Of a stretch of DNA of 64,000 nt, positions 52,598 through 62,282 are shown piece after piece (position 1 is the first letter of the stretch; each line of letters opens with the position of its first letter). The translations under genes were made by a program, and so were the position numbers. Below the pieces are notes generated by a model. That model worked only from the letters and a program-made list of their open reading frames with translations. It was not told the DNA's origin and did not search any database. Origin of the DNA: Myxosarcina sp. GI1 (GTDB lineage Bacteria; Cyanobacteriota; Cyanobacteriia; Cyanobacteriales; Xenococcaceae); assembly GCF_000756305.1 (NCBI RefSeq), contig NZ_JRFE01000034.1:5512-69511 (forward strand), given 5' to 3'.

Positions 52598-54352
52598 TTA
52601 GTTATTAATTTGTAAAAAACTGTTGACATAGATAGATACAGGCGTTCCCGCTTCTATTTGATAGATTTTGCTACGAGCGATTTCTTCTTCAACCAAGCGA
52701 TCGCTACGTGCTTCCAATCGTTCTTTAGTCGTGCTGAATGCACCTTCTAATGCGCCGTTAACTAAAGAGCGATCGCGTCTGGTGGAACTGCGAAAAGAAC
52801 TGCCGTAAAAATTGTCATCTCTGACAATAGTTTGTTCGGTAGGTTCGTTAAGAACTTCAAATCCTCTATCTCCTGCGCCCAAAGCCCCAATTAAGAGGTC
52901 TTGTCCCAAAACAGTACCACCAGAATCACCTATAGCCTCGGCTATCAAAGGTTGATGACTTTCACCACGCACTAGCAAAGTGCCTGGAGTAACTGCTTGT
53001 TGCCGAAATTGCCCTTGTTTATCGACATAAGAAACCGCAATTGCATCGAGTAAAGTCATGCCGTTTGAATCGATCTGGGCAACTTCGACAATTAGATTCG
53101 AGCCTGTAGGTAAAGCTATTTCGCCTTGCTGGTTGGTTAGAGGTTCGGTTAGAGTTAGTGTGGCTCTAGTACGATTAGAAGCAGTATTATTACTCCAAAC
53201 TATATTCGTAGCAACTGTTCCACTAACCGAAGTTCCCAAAGGAACGGTTTTGATTTGGGAAGAAGATTGAAACGATGTCGGAGTTGATGAAGAAGAAGTC
53301 GTACCGCTATTGGCTAAATTGTTTAATTTGTTGGCATATCCAGTTGAAATTGTTTTTTTACTGGCAGGACTCAAACTTTGAGAATATAATTCGCTCTTTG
53401 ATGGCGAAGTCGAGGCTAGTTGACCCGAACCGATAGTCAAACTTGCTATTCGAGCAATTTCGACGGGTTCGGTGGGAGAAAGTTGTTCTGTATTAGTATT
53501 GTCTGATTGCGAGCTTACGGGTTGAATATCATTTTTATATATCTCGGATTGAGATTGGGGATTGGAAGGAGTAGTACGAACTGCAATTTGGCTTTCTTCT
53601 ATGTCGTTCGTTTGAGTTGCTGCTTTTAGAGCCTCAGAACTACTATTTGGTTCTGTAGCCCCCAGACTAGCTAAAATAGCCCAATCATCTAAGGGATTGG
53701 TTTCAATTGGTTGGGGTTCTGGAGTCGGTCTGTATCTGGCTACAGGTTCGGGAGTTGGTTGGGTAGAAGCGGGTTGTGGAGCGGGTTCTGGAGTTGGTTG
53801 CGGTGTGGGTTCTGGTTCTGGTTGTGTGGGAGTGGGTTCGGAAGTAACTGCTCGCTCTTGTTCTATAAAAGCAAGTTGTGCGCGTAAACGGTCTTCTTCG
53901 CTAGACTCCTCGGTTGCTGCTGCTGCTTCGGGTGCTTCTTCTTCTGTTTCTTCAGTAGCCTTGTTTGGCTTGCTACTTCCACCTGTAATTTTAATCCAAA
54001 AAGACCAAAGAAAAATAACGGCAAGTGCTAACGAACCCGTAACTAACAATGCAGCAAAAACTCTAAATAGCGGATTGCCAGCACCGAGCGCAGAATTATT
54101 CGATTTGTAAAGCTCTTTCTCGTCAATTAAAGAAGTAGCCTCATTAGAATTAGAAGCCTCATTAGGATTAGAAGCCTCATTAGAATTAGTTTCTACAGAT
54201 TTGTTTTCAGAACTATTCGCTCCCGAAGAAACTTCTTTGGCTAATTTTTTCCAATCTTCTTTGGGAATTTGTGCGGCTTCTGAGTTTAATTGTGATTCCT
54301 CGTTCTCGGAAGAGTAAATAACTTCAGCATTATCGAGTGTAGTTTCAGGCAT
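52598..54352 (-). CDS. virB10: VirB10/TrbI-like core-complex protein
   Basis: A 584-residue inner-membrane protein. The N-terminal cytoplasmic part is acidic and polar with repeats of SNEASNPNEA; a single transmembrane helix follows (about 93-115, FAALLVTGSLALAVIFLWSF). Then a proline-rich linker (PTPTQPEPEPTPQP) and a VirB10 beta barrel (about 370-584): VPLGTSVSGTVATNIVW, RATLTLTEPLTNQQGEIALPTGSNL, PVSIYVNSFLQI. All agree with VirB10/TrbI. It spans the periplasm and connects to VirB9. Confidence 0.88.
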   Translation of the reverse strand: MPETTLDNAEVIYSSENEESQLNSEAAQIPKEDWKKLAKEVSSGANSSENKSVETNSNEASNPNEASNSNEATSLIDEKELYKSNNSALGAGNPLFRVFAALLVTGSLALAVIFLWSFWIKITGGSSKPNKATEETEEEAPEAAAATEESSEEDRLRAQLAFIEQERAVTSEPTPTQPEPEPTPQPTPEPAPQPASTQPTPEPVARYRPTPEPQPIETNPLDDWAILASLGATEPNSSSEALKAATQTNDIEESQIAVRTTPSNPQSQSEIYKNDIQPVSSQSDNTNTEQLSPTEPVEIARIASLTIGSGQLASTSPSKSELYSQSLSPASKKTISTGYANKLNNLANSGTTSSSSTPTSFQSSSQIKTVPLGTSVSGTVATNIVWSNNTASNRTRATLTLTEPLTNQQGEIALPTGSNLIVEVAQIDSNGMTLLDAIAVSYVDKQGQFRQQAVTPGTLLVRGESHQPLIAEAIGDSGGTVLGQDLLIGALGAGDRGFEVLNEPTEQTIVRDDNFYGSSFRSSTRRDRSLVNGALEGAFSTTKERLEARSDRLVEEEIARSKIYQIEAGTPVSIYVNSFLQINN

Positions 54353-54356
54353 TACC

Positions 54357-55094
54357 CTAATAATTTTCTATATTAGTGATTATCAGACCGTTTTTTAATA
54401 ATTGCTCTAGCTGTTTTCTAAATGCACTAGGCTCGCGATCTTCAAGTATTAAGCGATATGGTTCGATGGGTTCTAAAACAATAGTTTTGTTAAATTTAGT
54501 TTGTAATTTTTCACCGCTACTTGTTAATTCGGTACGAGTAGCAATAACTTTAACTTGATAAGAGTTTTTACGTATTATGGGTTGGCTGATATCGTAAATT
54601 GTTAAATTACTTGTAGTAGCACCGCTAAAAACAGATCTGGGAATAACTTCTGACATTGTTTTGAGAAATTCCTGCCTGAAACCTATTTCTAATAGGTAAG
54701 AACCTAAATAAACTTTAGTGGGAACTTTAAGATTGTTTCGATTGGATTCTATAGCAACTCCCGTATCCAAGCTTTCAGTACCAGGAATTCTAGTGTCCCA
54801 TTCCCAGGTGAGATAGAGCCAATCAGTAACCGTTTTGATAATTACTTCATCAGTACGAAAGTCACGATCTTTTTCGATTGCCGTACTGGTAGTTCCATCG
54901 ATTTGTTCTACATAGATTTTTTCTTTGTTGGCTAAAAGAAAGTTATTAAAAGCTAAAAATAAACTAAGTAATATGCTGACAATCAAACTTGAAGATAAAA
55001 TTCCCAGGATCAGGACAACTTTATTACGGTCTTTGACCGCAATTAAAGATTTTTTGGCTTTTAATTCTTTATTATTGATGCGCTCGATATTCAT
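54357..55094 (-). CDS. VirB8/TraE-like inner-membrane T4SS protein
   Basis: A 245-residue protein with a cytoplasmic basic N-terminus, one transmembrane helix (about 27-50, VVLILGILSSSLIVSILLSLFL), and a periplasmic domain of about 180 residues (IKTVTDWLYLTWEWDTRI, TKVYLGSYLLEIGFRQEF, SYQVKVIATRTELTS). Topology and place before VirB10 suggest VirB8 or TraE. Sequence similarity to VirB8 is weak by eye. It would scaffold the inner-membrane complex. Confidence 0.65.
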   Translation of the reverse strand: MNIERINNKELKAKKSLIAVKDRNKVVLILGILSSSLIVSILLSLFLAFNNFLLANKEKIYVEQIDGTTSTAIEKDRDFRTDEVIIKTVTDWLYLTWEWDTRIPGTESLDTGVAIESNRNNLKVPTKVYLGSYLLEIGFRQEFLKTMSEVIPRSVFSGATTSNLTIYDISQPIIRKNSYQVKVIATRTELTSSGEKLQTKFNKTIVLEPIEPYRLILEDREPSAFRKQLEQLLKNGLIITNIENY

Positions 55095-55125
55095 GTTCGG
55101 GTCAAATTAAGAACTATTTATTTAA

Positions 55126-55193
55126 AAGCTATTAGCTATTAGCTGTTAGCAGTAAAACCAAAGCTAAAGGCTAATAGCTAAAAGCTAATAGCT
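55126..55193. repeat. Inverted heptamer arrays forming a long hairpin
   Basis: AGCTATT units (55127-55151) are followed after about 12 bases by AGCTAAA/AGCTAAT units (55161-55192), reverse complements of the first. They lie between the VirB6 and VirB8-like genes, inside the transfer operon, and could fold in the mRNA. Confidence 0.7.
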
Positions 55194-55205
55194 GGGCGAA
55201 GCCCT

Positions 55206-56345
55206 TTATTTATTAGCAATGACTCGATTGGCATTACTCATGGCAGTCGTTGCTACTAAAGAACTGCCACCACTAGCACCCGCTACAGCCAGTCGAGTGG
55301 CAATAGTCGCGCTGCGAGAAATACCGTAAAATAATGCCGTTCCTCCACCTTTAGCGATCGCTCCTGCCATAAGGGGGGCGATAATAGAAAGAAGTATTAA
55401 AAAGGCAATATCGGGAATAATTACACCAATTGTCTGACCGCCTTGTTCGGTTAGAGCGATAATATTTGCCGAAACTCCGACGATTAGAATGTAACCAAGC
55501 TGTAGAAAAAACAGAGCGATAAAGCCAGAAGCACAAGCGATAATAGAAGGAGCGGCAGCAGGAATCATTGATAATCCCAAAGCTACGGGAGAAAACATAG
55601 CAGTTAAGAAAAGTGCTACCTCAATACCGTTGATAAATGCCCATTGCAGGGCAATCAAAAAAGTTTGGACGGGAGCGAGAAACGTAGTAGCAACTAAAGT
55701 AGTAACTACCTGAGAAGAAAAATCCGTTACTTGCTGTAACAAATTGCCATCTAAAGGGGAATTTTCCTGTAAGCCTTGTAAAATTTGGGCTGCTTGCTGT
55801 TGTTTTTGAGGATCGTTTAGACATTCTTCTAATGCCAAACCAGTTTTGTCGATACAGTCGGCAAAAATTTCTCTAGCTCTAGCGTTGGCAACACCAGTAT
55901 TTTGAATTCTTTGTAAGGCTTCATTCAAACTGATACCAGCAAAAGTCATTTCCAGAACTTTTTGAAACCAGTAATAAGCGATCGCTCGTATAGTTCTAAT
56001 CGTACCTGCCAGAAGAAAACCATTGCCACTTAGAAAGACAAAAATTCCCAGAGGGACTCTAAACATGGTAATCAATCTTCGCCAACTAGGATTATTAATC
56101 AATCGGTCTGATTCTTTCAAGGCAAAATAAATGATAGAAATTGCAGCCAGAAACAGACCGAGAGCGACCATTGCTTGCCACAAAGCTTCTTGAGGACTTA
56201 CGGTAATATCCCAAATGCGCTGCCAGGATCTGGCGGTATTAGCCGCTAGATCGATTGAATCTTCAATAATCGCCTGGGCGAATTCATTGCCAAAAACGTT
56301 TTGAGCAAAGATATAAACATTTAAATCGAATAAAGAATTAAACAT
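55206..56345 (-). CDS. VirB6/TrbL-like polytopic membrane protein
   Basis: A 379-residue protein with six or more hydrophobic segments (for example ALGLFLAAISIIYFAL, FIALFFLQLGYILIVGVSANI, IAFLILLSIIAPLMAGAIA) and a soluble loop with EEC and CIDK residues. Such topology at this place, downstream of VirB4, is typical for VirB6. It overlaps the preceding gene at one base. It would form part of the inner-membrane channel. Assignment by topology and position. Confidence 0.75.
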   Translation of the reverse strand: MFNSLFDLNVYIFAQNVFGNEFAQAIIEDSIDLAANTARSWQRIWDITVSPQEALWQAMVALGLFLAAISIIYFALKESDRLINNPSWRRLITMFRVPLGIFVFLSGNGFLLAGTIRTIRAIAYYWFQKVLEMTFAGISLNEALQRIQNTGVANARAREIFADCIDKTGLALEECLNDPQKQQQAAQILQGLQENSPLDGNLLQQVTDFSSQVVTTLVATTFLAPVQTFLIALQWAFINGIEVALFLTAMFSPVALGLSMIPAAAPSIIACASGFIALFFLQLGYILIVGVSANIIALTEQGGQTIGVIIPDIAFLILLSIIAPLMAGAIAKGGGTALFYGISRSATIATRLAVAGASGGSSLVATTAMSNANRVIANK

Positions 56346-57124
56346 TAATTTGAGTCCGTAGTTAAATGTTGTCCTGGTAGTGAGATTAAAAGGTTTTGAC
56401 TCAAACTCGACCTAATCCCCGCTAGATTTTCTCGTTCGGCGCGAGTAGTTTGTTTGGAAATTTCTGAAAGAGTTTCGGAATTCATTTGTAGCTCTAATCC
56501 TCTAGAAACTTTGCTTTCTTGCATTTCAAAAACGATCGCATTGTCAATTTGTTGCTGGAGCGATAGTTGATTGGAAATGTTTCTCAAAATATTTTGAGAA
56601 ACATCTTGATTCGTACTATCTCGCGCCAGTGTTTCAGAAGTTTCAACCGAAGCTGCGGCAACTTCAATTTTTTCGGCTATTTTTTCTTGTCCTTCATTAC
56701 TCAGTCCGCTATTTTCCGAATATTCCTGGGCTAATTCTCTTAAATATTGCTGGAGTAATTTATCTTTAATTCCCTGAGTGCTACCAGTTTGAGTACCAAA
56801 CATATCGCCATATTTATCGAGGTCGGCATTTTCATCAAACACAATTTTTGCCTCGGCAATATCGGGTATTCCTAATGCACCCTTTTGAATTTCAATGCCT
56901 TTATCTTCTAGAAAAGTATCGATCTGACCTACTATTAAGTCAAATCGGCGAAATAGATCCGTAAAAATTCCACCTATTATCCGCTCGATTGAAAACTCGG
57001 TTTCCGAATCTTCAACAAAGCTTTGGGCAACTGCTCGCTCGTTAGTAAAAATAAACCATCCTAAAAAAATTGGTAAGAGTACGATCGTGAGTTGGCGATT
57101 AAATAAAAACTTTTGGTTTTTCAT
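56345..57124 (-). CDS. Exported helical T4SS-operon protein (VirB5 position)
   Basis: About 259 residues from the ATG at 57124; a longer form beginning at 57193 lies within the end of the VirB4 frame and was not used. A signal peptide (LTIVLLPIFLGWFIFTNERAVAQ) precedes a helical, coiled-coil-like secreted part (IDTFLEDKGIEIQK, LLQQYLRELAQEYSE, QSKVSRGLELQMNSETLSE-like). VirB5 homologues have this style and usually follow VirB4, which is the case here. It overlaps the VirB4 gene by 26 bp. Role in the pilus tip is an inference. Confidence 0.6.
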   Translation of the reverse strand: MKNQKFLFNRQLTIVLLPIFLGWFIFTNERAVAQSFVEDSETEFSIERIIGGIFTDLFRRFDLIVGQIDTFLEDKGIEIQKGALGIPDIAEAKIVFDENADLDKYGDMFGTQTGSTQGIKDKLLQQYLRELAQEYSENSGLSNEGQEKIAEKIEVAAASVETSETLARDSTNQDVSQNILRNISNQLSLQQQIDNAIVFEMQESKVSRGLELQMNSETLSEISKQTTRAERENLAGIRSSLSQNLLISLPGQHLTTDSN

Positions 57125-60100
57125 AATTTTTAGTTTCTCCAATCTGCGACAACGGCAAACCTGATGTAGTAAATTTGTTGTACAAATAAGCAAATTTGCA
57201 TAAAGCTTTTATCTGTCCTCTTTGGGTAGGGGGAAAATCAACAAAAATTCTGTTTCGCGCTGCTTTTTCATCGACGCTATTGGCAACTGCGGCGAGTAAA
57301 ACGAGCGAAGGAAAATAAAGACAGTCCCAAAAACGGTCGTCGCGAGATACTAGCCAGTGAGAATAGAAATTTTGTAAATTAGCTCGATAACTTTCCGAAG
57401 CATTGCGTCTAATGAGATGGTTGGGAAAGTTTAGAACTGAAGAATAAACTTTGGCAGCATCGGAGGTTGTTTTCCCCGTGAAATATACGTCAGTGTTGCG
57501 TAAAATTTGGCTAGAAGCAATACATTTAACTATGGCTTCGAGGTCTTGACCGATGAGTAAAACGCTTTGTCCCTCCTTACGACCAGTGGCAAAACGTTCG
57601 CCAACAATCTCGGCAAAACCGCGTTTCCCTAAAAGCACCGAACATTCGTCCATAACTAAGAGACTTTTAGGATGTTCTAAAGCCGTATTCAAGCAAGCTG
57701 CTTGAGCGACTAAAGCCATAATGTAGGCATTGTTTTCATTGGTCAATCCCGAAAGCGCGAAAAACTTCATTACGGGATTGGGAGGAATATTAGAAGGTTT
57801 TCCAATAGCATCGCCAATATTAGGATCGCTAAGTTTAGCAGAAAGCTGATTGTTAATTTGCGCGATCGCTCTGGCTTCGATATCTCCAAAATCATATAGT
57901 CCGAGTTTTTCTTTGGAACAGAAAAATAACAAGTCATGTAAAGTTGGCATATTCTGCCATTCTTTTGATTGCCAACCACAATCGAAAGCTTTGTTGTATC
58001 GTTCGATAATAAGGTCGTCTTCAAAAAAAATGTTGATTAATTTCAAAATCAAAGAATCTACTCTTTCGATTAGTTCGGCATCATCTATTTGTCCCATAGC
58101 TAAAGAGACAAGAGATTTTCGAGTAAAATTTTTCCAAATCCGAAAGCGGTTGCTTCTAGCCCTGGAAGTAAATCTTCTCAAATCTGGAGGTTGTAAAAGA
58201 TTGAAGCTGTTATCGAGAATATTAAGATAAGCACCTTGGTTTCCCAATAATTGAGTAATCAACTTAAAAGTAGACTCGCCCGCGTTGGACATATCCATAC
58301 CGACGACTCGCACACCGTTTGCCAGTGCTTCTACAATTGCTCCTGCGGCTAAAACACTTTTACCAGAACCAGCTTTGCCAGTAATAATAGCTCTTTCATT
58401 GTTTTTAAACAGGTTAATGTGTATGGGATATCCACCTTCGCGACAAATTAGTTCCAATCCATCGCGTTCGATATTTTTAGGTTTGGTTATAGGTAGCAAC
58501 CCCAATATAGATGTCGTATCTAAAGTTGGACGACGTTCGCTAAACAATGCTGTTGACTGTAGTTGTTTTTGGCAATTTATGGGTAAAGTTTCCGTCCACA
58601 GTTTCCAGCAGACTTGGGTTTCTCTTATTAGTTTGGCATTACCAAAAGCGTCTGCCAGATGGTTGCAGGCTCTTTCGAGTTCGGCTTCGCTCTGTCTGTA
58701 GACTAAAATAGTTAGGGCGGCAAATAAAGGTTGCGCTCCTTGATGAAGACGCTTTTGAGCTTCAATGGCTTCTTCTTGCTTTAAAGTAGCTCCTACATCC
58801 AAACCAGCACCGCTTTCAAAAGCGTGTAGGTTGGCAGCCGTACTTTGTTTGGACAATTTGATCAAATTGTCTTGAGCGAGTTCTTTATCTCCAGGACTAA
58901 TTTCTAGCCAAATCTCTGTATCTCGCACGTTAAGACTACTGAGTCGCTGCCAAATCCATCTCAACTGTTCCTGGCGACTAGACCAACCAAGTTGAGAATT
59001 TTTTTGGTTCAAACTTATATTTTCTAAGCTCATTGCAGCCACTAACTCATCGTTAACAGCTACCAAGTCACGACGAGATAAATGTTGCGGACAAGAAGAA
59101 CGTCCGTTTTCGCCTTCGATTAATATAGAAGTAATATCTTTTGGATGGTAGGGATTGCTGAGTGTAACTTGATATTCCATCCTTTTACCGTTGGCAGTTT
59201 CACTAACGGTAATCAATTGGGGAATTGGCGGTGGTTCTTTATGCTTAGATAGATCTTTCTCGTCAAAACGATTAAAGCGATACCAAAGAAGTTCCGACCA
59301 AACTTCATCTGGTTGAAGATTGCGAAAATCTAGTTCTGCTTTAGTTCCGAGAGTAAGTTTCCAGGGTAGAAAGCCATTATTATAAATTTCTTTCGCCAAT
59401 TGAATATAAATATCTCTTCGATAGGATTCGTCAGTATCTGTCAATTGTCGAACCTTTTTGCCCATAGAATTGTTTAACCAATTCATGGTTTGTCCGAGTA
59501 AATCGCTTTTTTTTCGCAAATCCTGTTTGTTTCTCGTCCAGGTAGCAAAAGCATATTGATGCCATTGCTGTCGAAATCCTTTATTCGTAATTTCTTCAAT
59601 TCTCACTGCTTCCGATTCGAGAATTAATTCGATTAAAGGTAAGTTTTTTCTTTGAGAACGAGACTCTAACTGCTTGAGCCTTTGATGATATTTACTGCGG
59701 CAACCAAGCATCATTGTCAGACTTTCGCCTGGGGGAATATCTTTTAAAGCTTCCGAAATTGCTAATGCCTGTCCATCGATCTCTTCAGAATTTAGTTCGT
59801 GATGTATGCCCGATAGAGCAAAAGGAATAGTGGCAGACCAATTCTCTTCATTTTTGTCGCATTTTAGTAAAACGGTAAAATTATCGCTGCCAATTTTTAT
59901 CTGCATGATGGCGTGTAAATTCGACTCAACTTGGAAGGGAACAATTTTTTCCTTTTTACCGTTAGGAGTCTTTCTTTGTGTCGATCTAGTTTTTTGCGCC
60001 ATCATACGTTTGAAGCTACCTCGGTCTGTTGCTGGAACGAATAAGCTATTAGCGTTGTAGTAGGCTTTGCCAGGAAGGGGAATCAGGCGATCGGTAAATT

Positions 60101-60332
60101 CATAGCTTTTATTGCCAGTTAGTATCCACCAAGCACCGCAAAACCAGACTGACAAGGCAAAAAAATAAAGTAGGCTTAAACCAAAAATTATGTAACAGAC
60201 GATAAATAAGATTCCCGCAATCATCGTCCAGGGAAGAATTAGATCGGCAGGAATTGGTCCGATTTTAGGAGTTTCACCTAAAGCTTTAATTACTCGAATG
60301 TATTCTTCTGGTTTTTGCTGTTGTCCGTTCAT
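57099..60332 (-). CDS. virB4: VirB4/TraC ATPase with N-terminal membrane part (VirB3-like)
   Basis: A 1077-residue T4SS ATPase that powers substrate export and pilus assembly. Walker A is GKAGSGKS at residues 652-659, and Walker B is LLVMDECS with D895/E896. Downstream are ATGRKEGQSVLLIGQDLEAIV and the C-terminal conserved helices. The N-terminus has two hydrophobic segments (about 27-75: LPWTMIAGILFIVCYIIFG, LYFFALSVWFCGAWWILTG), followed by YEFTDRLIPLPGKAYYN, so a VirB3-like part is fused to VirB4. No separate virB3 gene exists in the window. Membrane anchoring of VirB4 through this part is expected. Confidence 0.88.
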   Translation of the reverse strand: MNGQQQKPEEYIRVIKALGETPKIGPIPADLILPWTMIAGILFIVCYIIFGLSLLYFFALSVWFCGAWWILTGNKSYEFTDRLIPLPGKAYYNANSLFVPATDRGSFKRMMAQKTRSTQRKTPNGKKEKIVPFQVESNLHAIMQIKIGSDNFTVLLKCDKNEENWSATIPFALSGIHHELNSEEIDGQALAISEALKDIPPGESLTMMLGCRSKYHQRLKQLESRSQRKNLPLIELILESEAVRIEEITNKGFRQQWHQYAFATWTRNKQDLRKKSDLLGQTMNWLNNSMGKKVRQLTDTDESYRRDIYIQLAKEIYNNGFLPWKLTLGTKAELDFRNLQPDEVWSELLWYRFNRFDEKDLSKHKEPPPIPQLITVSETANGKRMEYQVTLSNPYHPKDITSILIEGENGRSSCPQHLSRRDLVAVNDELVAAMSLENISLNQKNSQLGWSSRQEQLRWIWQRLSSLNVRDTEIWLEISPGDKELAQDNLIKLSKQSTAANLHAFESGAGLDVGATLKQEEAIEAQKRLHQGAQPLFAALTILVYRQSEAELERACNHLADAFGNAKLIRETQVCWKLWTETLPINCQKQLQSTALFSERRPTLDTTSILGLLPITKPKNIERDGLELICREGGYPIHINLFKNNERAIITGKAGSGKSVLAAGAIVEALANGVRVVGMDMSNAGESTFKLITQLLGNQGAYLNILDNSFNLLQPPDLRRFTSRARSNRFRIWKNFTRKSLVSLAMGQIDDAELIERVDSLILKLINIFFEDDLIIERYNKAFDCGWQSKEWQNMPTLHDLLFFCSKEKLGLYDFGDIEARAIAQINNQLSAKLSDPNIGDAIGKPSNIPPNPVMKFFALSGLTNENNAYIMALVAQAACLNTALEHPKSLLVMDECSVLLGKRGFAEIVGERFATGRKEGQSVLLIGQDLEAIVKCIASSQILRNTDVYFTGKTTSDAAKVYSSVLNFPNHLIRRNASESYRANLQNFYSHWLVSRDDRFWDCLYFPSLVLLAAVANSVDEKAARNRIFVDFPPTQRGQIKALCKFAYLYNKFTTSGLPLSQIGETKNYEKPKVFI

Positions 60333-60350
60333 TGCTATTACTTTTGTAGC

Positions 60351-60881
60351 TTATGCAGTTCCAACAATTAAGTTGGTAAGAACTTCAATTGCTAAAACTA
60401 GTCCTACGCCGATGCCCATCATATTAGCGATCGGTCTCCAGTCCGATCCTTGTAGAGCTTGAACTACTCCTAATATCGCTCCACCTACGAAAGCTAAAAT
60501 CACGACTACTCTAAAAAAAGTAAATAGTGCAGTTATTACATCGTCGGGTACGGCTCCACCAGTTGCCGCCGTTACATCTCCCATTGCCGTTTCTAAAGCA
60601 TCGAATAGTAAAGCATGAGAAGGTGTTTCCATTCCTACGAAACAAAGAGTAACACCCAAGGCGATCGCCAATACGTGCCAGGTTTTGATTGGTAATTTGC
60701 CTATAAGTGCAGAGTCGAGAAGATTGATAAATGAGACAACACCAAAAGTCGAGCATAAAGCGATCGCTAAAACCAACATTAACATTGGCTCTTTTAGGGT
60801 GTAGTAAACTAAACCAATAGCACAGATTCCTATTGGTAATAAGTCGGACTTTTTAAAAGTTTTGTGAGATGTTAGTTTCAT
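60351..60881 (-). CDS. virB2: VirB2-like pilin
   Basis: A 176-residue protein with several hydrophobic segments: LLPIGICAIGLVYYTL, VLAIALCSTFGVVSF, TWHVLAIALGVTLCFVGM and a C-terminal FRVVVILAFVGGAILGVVQAL ... LVLAIEVLTNLIVG. The last 80 residues match VirB2 pilins (two helices with a short loop). It is longer than usual because of the N-terminal helices, which may act as a cleavable leader or an added membrane part. It is between the relaxase and VirB4 genes. Confidence 0.75.
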   Translation of the reverse strand: MKLTSHKTFKKSDLLPIGICAIGLVYYTLKEPMLMLVLAIALCSTFGVVSFINLLDSALIGKLPIKTWHVLAIALGVTLCFVGMETPSHALLFDALETAMGDVTAATGGAVPDDVITALFTFFRVVVILAFVGGAILGVVQALQGSDWRPIANMMGIGVGLVLAIEVLTNLIVGTA

Positions 60882-60887
60882 AGTGAG

Positions 60888-62282
60888 TTAAAGCCTAAGT
60901 CGTAGAGATTTAGTTTTGGATTGAGATTGAGGTTGTGGAGCATTTTGGGAAACTTGAGAAAGCTGTTTTGTCTGTTCGATTGATTGTCCTTCTAACAGCT
61001 TTTCGATATGCTTGAGTGGGATTTTATTCTTGTTAACTTCTATTAATCCATCTTGTGAAACTTCGGCGTTAAAAACATTTTCATCTTTACTGTTTGTACC
61101 TCTAATAGAAGTTTTATTTTGACTGTCTATTTTTTCAATTGCCAAAATATAGGTAGCACCTTCACGGTTATTTTCTTGATGTTGCCATTTAACAATTTTT
61201 CTCTCCTTTTGTTCTCGAACGAGTTTTTGAGCGAGAAAATTTGCTAATTGTCTTCCTGAATATTCTGTAATTACTTCAGATTTATTTTGAGGGAGTCGTT
61301 CTATGCGTTGGATTTCATCCAAAGAAAGTTTATTAGTTTCTATTTTCCAGCTATTATTCTTGGTTTTAGCTCGATATAGAGTCGTCCCCCCGCGCTCGAT
61401 ATTAATAGCTTTTTCGCCTTTATCTTTTAAGTCAATCTTCCCCAAAGTTTTTGTAAAAATCTGACGTTCTGAGTTTTCAAGAAACTCCTGACGCAATTCA
61501 GTTACAGCATCGAGATAATTCTTTAAACTTACATAAGTTTTTTCTGGATCTACGGATTTTTTTTGCTTTCTGTCGATAGTCTCTTGTACTGTATCCAGTC
61601 GTTTTTCTATCTCAGAAATTTTGGCTTTTATTGTTTGTAATCCAGCAAAATGCCGATCGTATTCACGCCAGTTTGGTTCTTTTGATTCGCTAGAACGATG
61701 GTCTTCAATCAGATTAAGTTGTCGTTCGTACTGTTGGGTTTTTTGGTCTAAAACAAAAGCAGCAAGTGCCAAATTTGCCTTATTGTTTTTGACAGGAGGC
61801 AGTTGAGGCATTGGTGAGGTTCCGTACAGTTGCGGCTCGATGGCGATAATGCGATCGCTCATTTGGCTTAACTGCTGAGAGACATCATCTCGCTCTTCAT
61901 TATTGTTTGTATTTGTAGAGGGCAGAGATGTACCTTGGGCAAGCATTTCTTTGACTCGCAAAACTGCTGCTACACCGTCAACTGCCATAGCAATAAGATC
62001 GAATCCATCGAGGACTGATTCTCTAGAATCGATCTGTCGGCTGGCTCTTGTAAGTGCGTCGGCAGTATTGGAATTCGGTCGAAAACGATTATTAAAAACT
62101 GCTTTATGACCTAGTTCAGGCTCATCAAAATCACTCTCCCGAATGTGAGTTTTAAGAAGCTCTCCCATTCCCGTACTTTGTTGGTTAGCTTCTAACAATT
62201 CGGGTTCTTGCTCTATAGTAGGTTTCATCTTCCAATCCAATCCAACAAATGTTAATTTTCGTTCTCGCTCGAAGTTTCTCAA
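60888..62282 (-). CDS. C-terminal part of the relaxase, displaced by a -1 frameshift
   Basis: The frame begins at an unlikely TTG (62282) and is the continuation of the relaxase gene. Just upstream, in the same frame, the conserved YDYHRIESCLRNFERERKL is coded directly after the T7 tract, and it leads into this frame. Content: a hydrophilic helical part (about 80-220), EIEKRLDTVQETIDRK, and a module EKAINIERGGTTLYRAKTKN like those in 47791-49614. The combined relaxase would have about 600 residues. Length and context fit a plasmid mobilisation relaxase in which only the first 150 residues are catalytic. Confidence 0.7.
   Translation of the reverse strand: MRNFERERKLTFVGLDWKMKPTIEQEPELLEANQQSTGMGELLKTHIRESDFDEPELGHKAVFNNRFRPNSNTADALTRASRQIDSRESVLDGFDLIAMAVDGVAAVLRVKEMLAQGTSLPSTNTNNNEERDDVSQQLSQMSDRIIAIEPQLYGTSPMPQLPPVKNNKANLALAAFVLDQKTQQYERQLNLIEDHRSSESKEPNWREYDRHFAGLQTIKAKISEIEKRLDTVQETIDRKQKKSVDPEKTYVSLKNYLDAVTELRQEFLENSERQIFTKTLGKIDLKDKGEKAINIERGGTTLYRAKTKNNSWKIETNKLSLDEIQRIERLPQNKSEVITEYSGRQLANFLAQKLVREQKERKIVKWQHQENNREGATYILAIEKIDSQNKTSIRGTNSKDENVFNAEVSQDGLIEVNKNKIPLKHIEKLLEGQSIEQTKQLSQVSQNAPQPQSQSKTKSLRLRL

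Noticed and set aside
53697-54110. Gly/Val-rich 137-residue frame on the plus strand
   Set aside because: It is the antisense reading of the proline-rich linker of VirB10; repetitive codon use creates the open frame.
57125-57193. Longer N-terminus for the VirB5-position protein
   Set aside because: The extra residues overlap the VirB4 coding end and would precede the signal peptide with an atypical basic, Cys-rich stretch.
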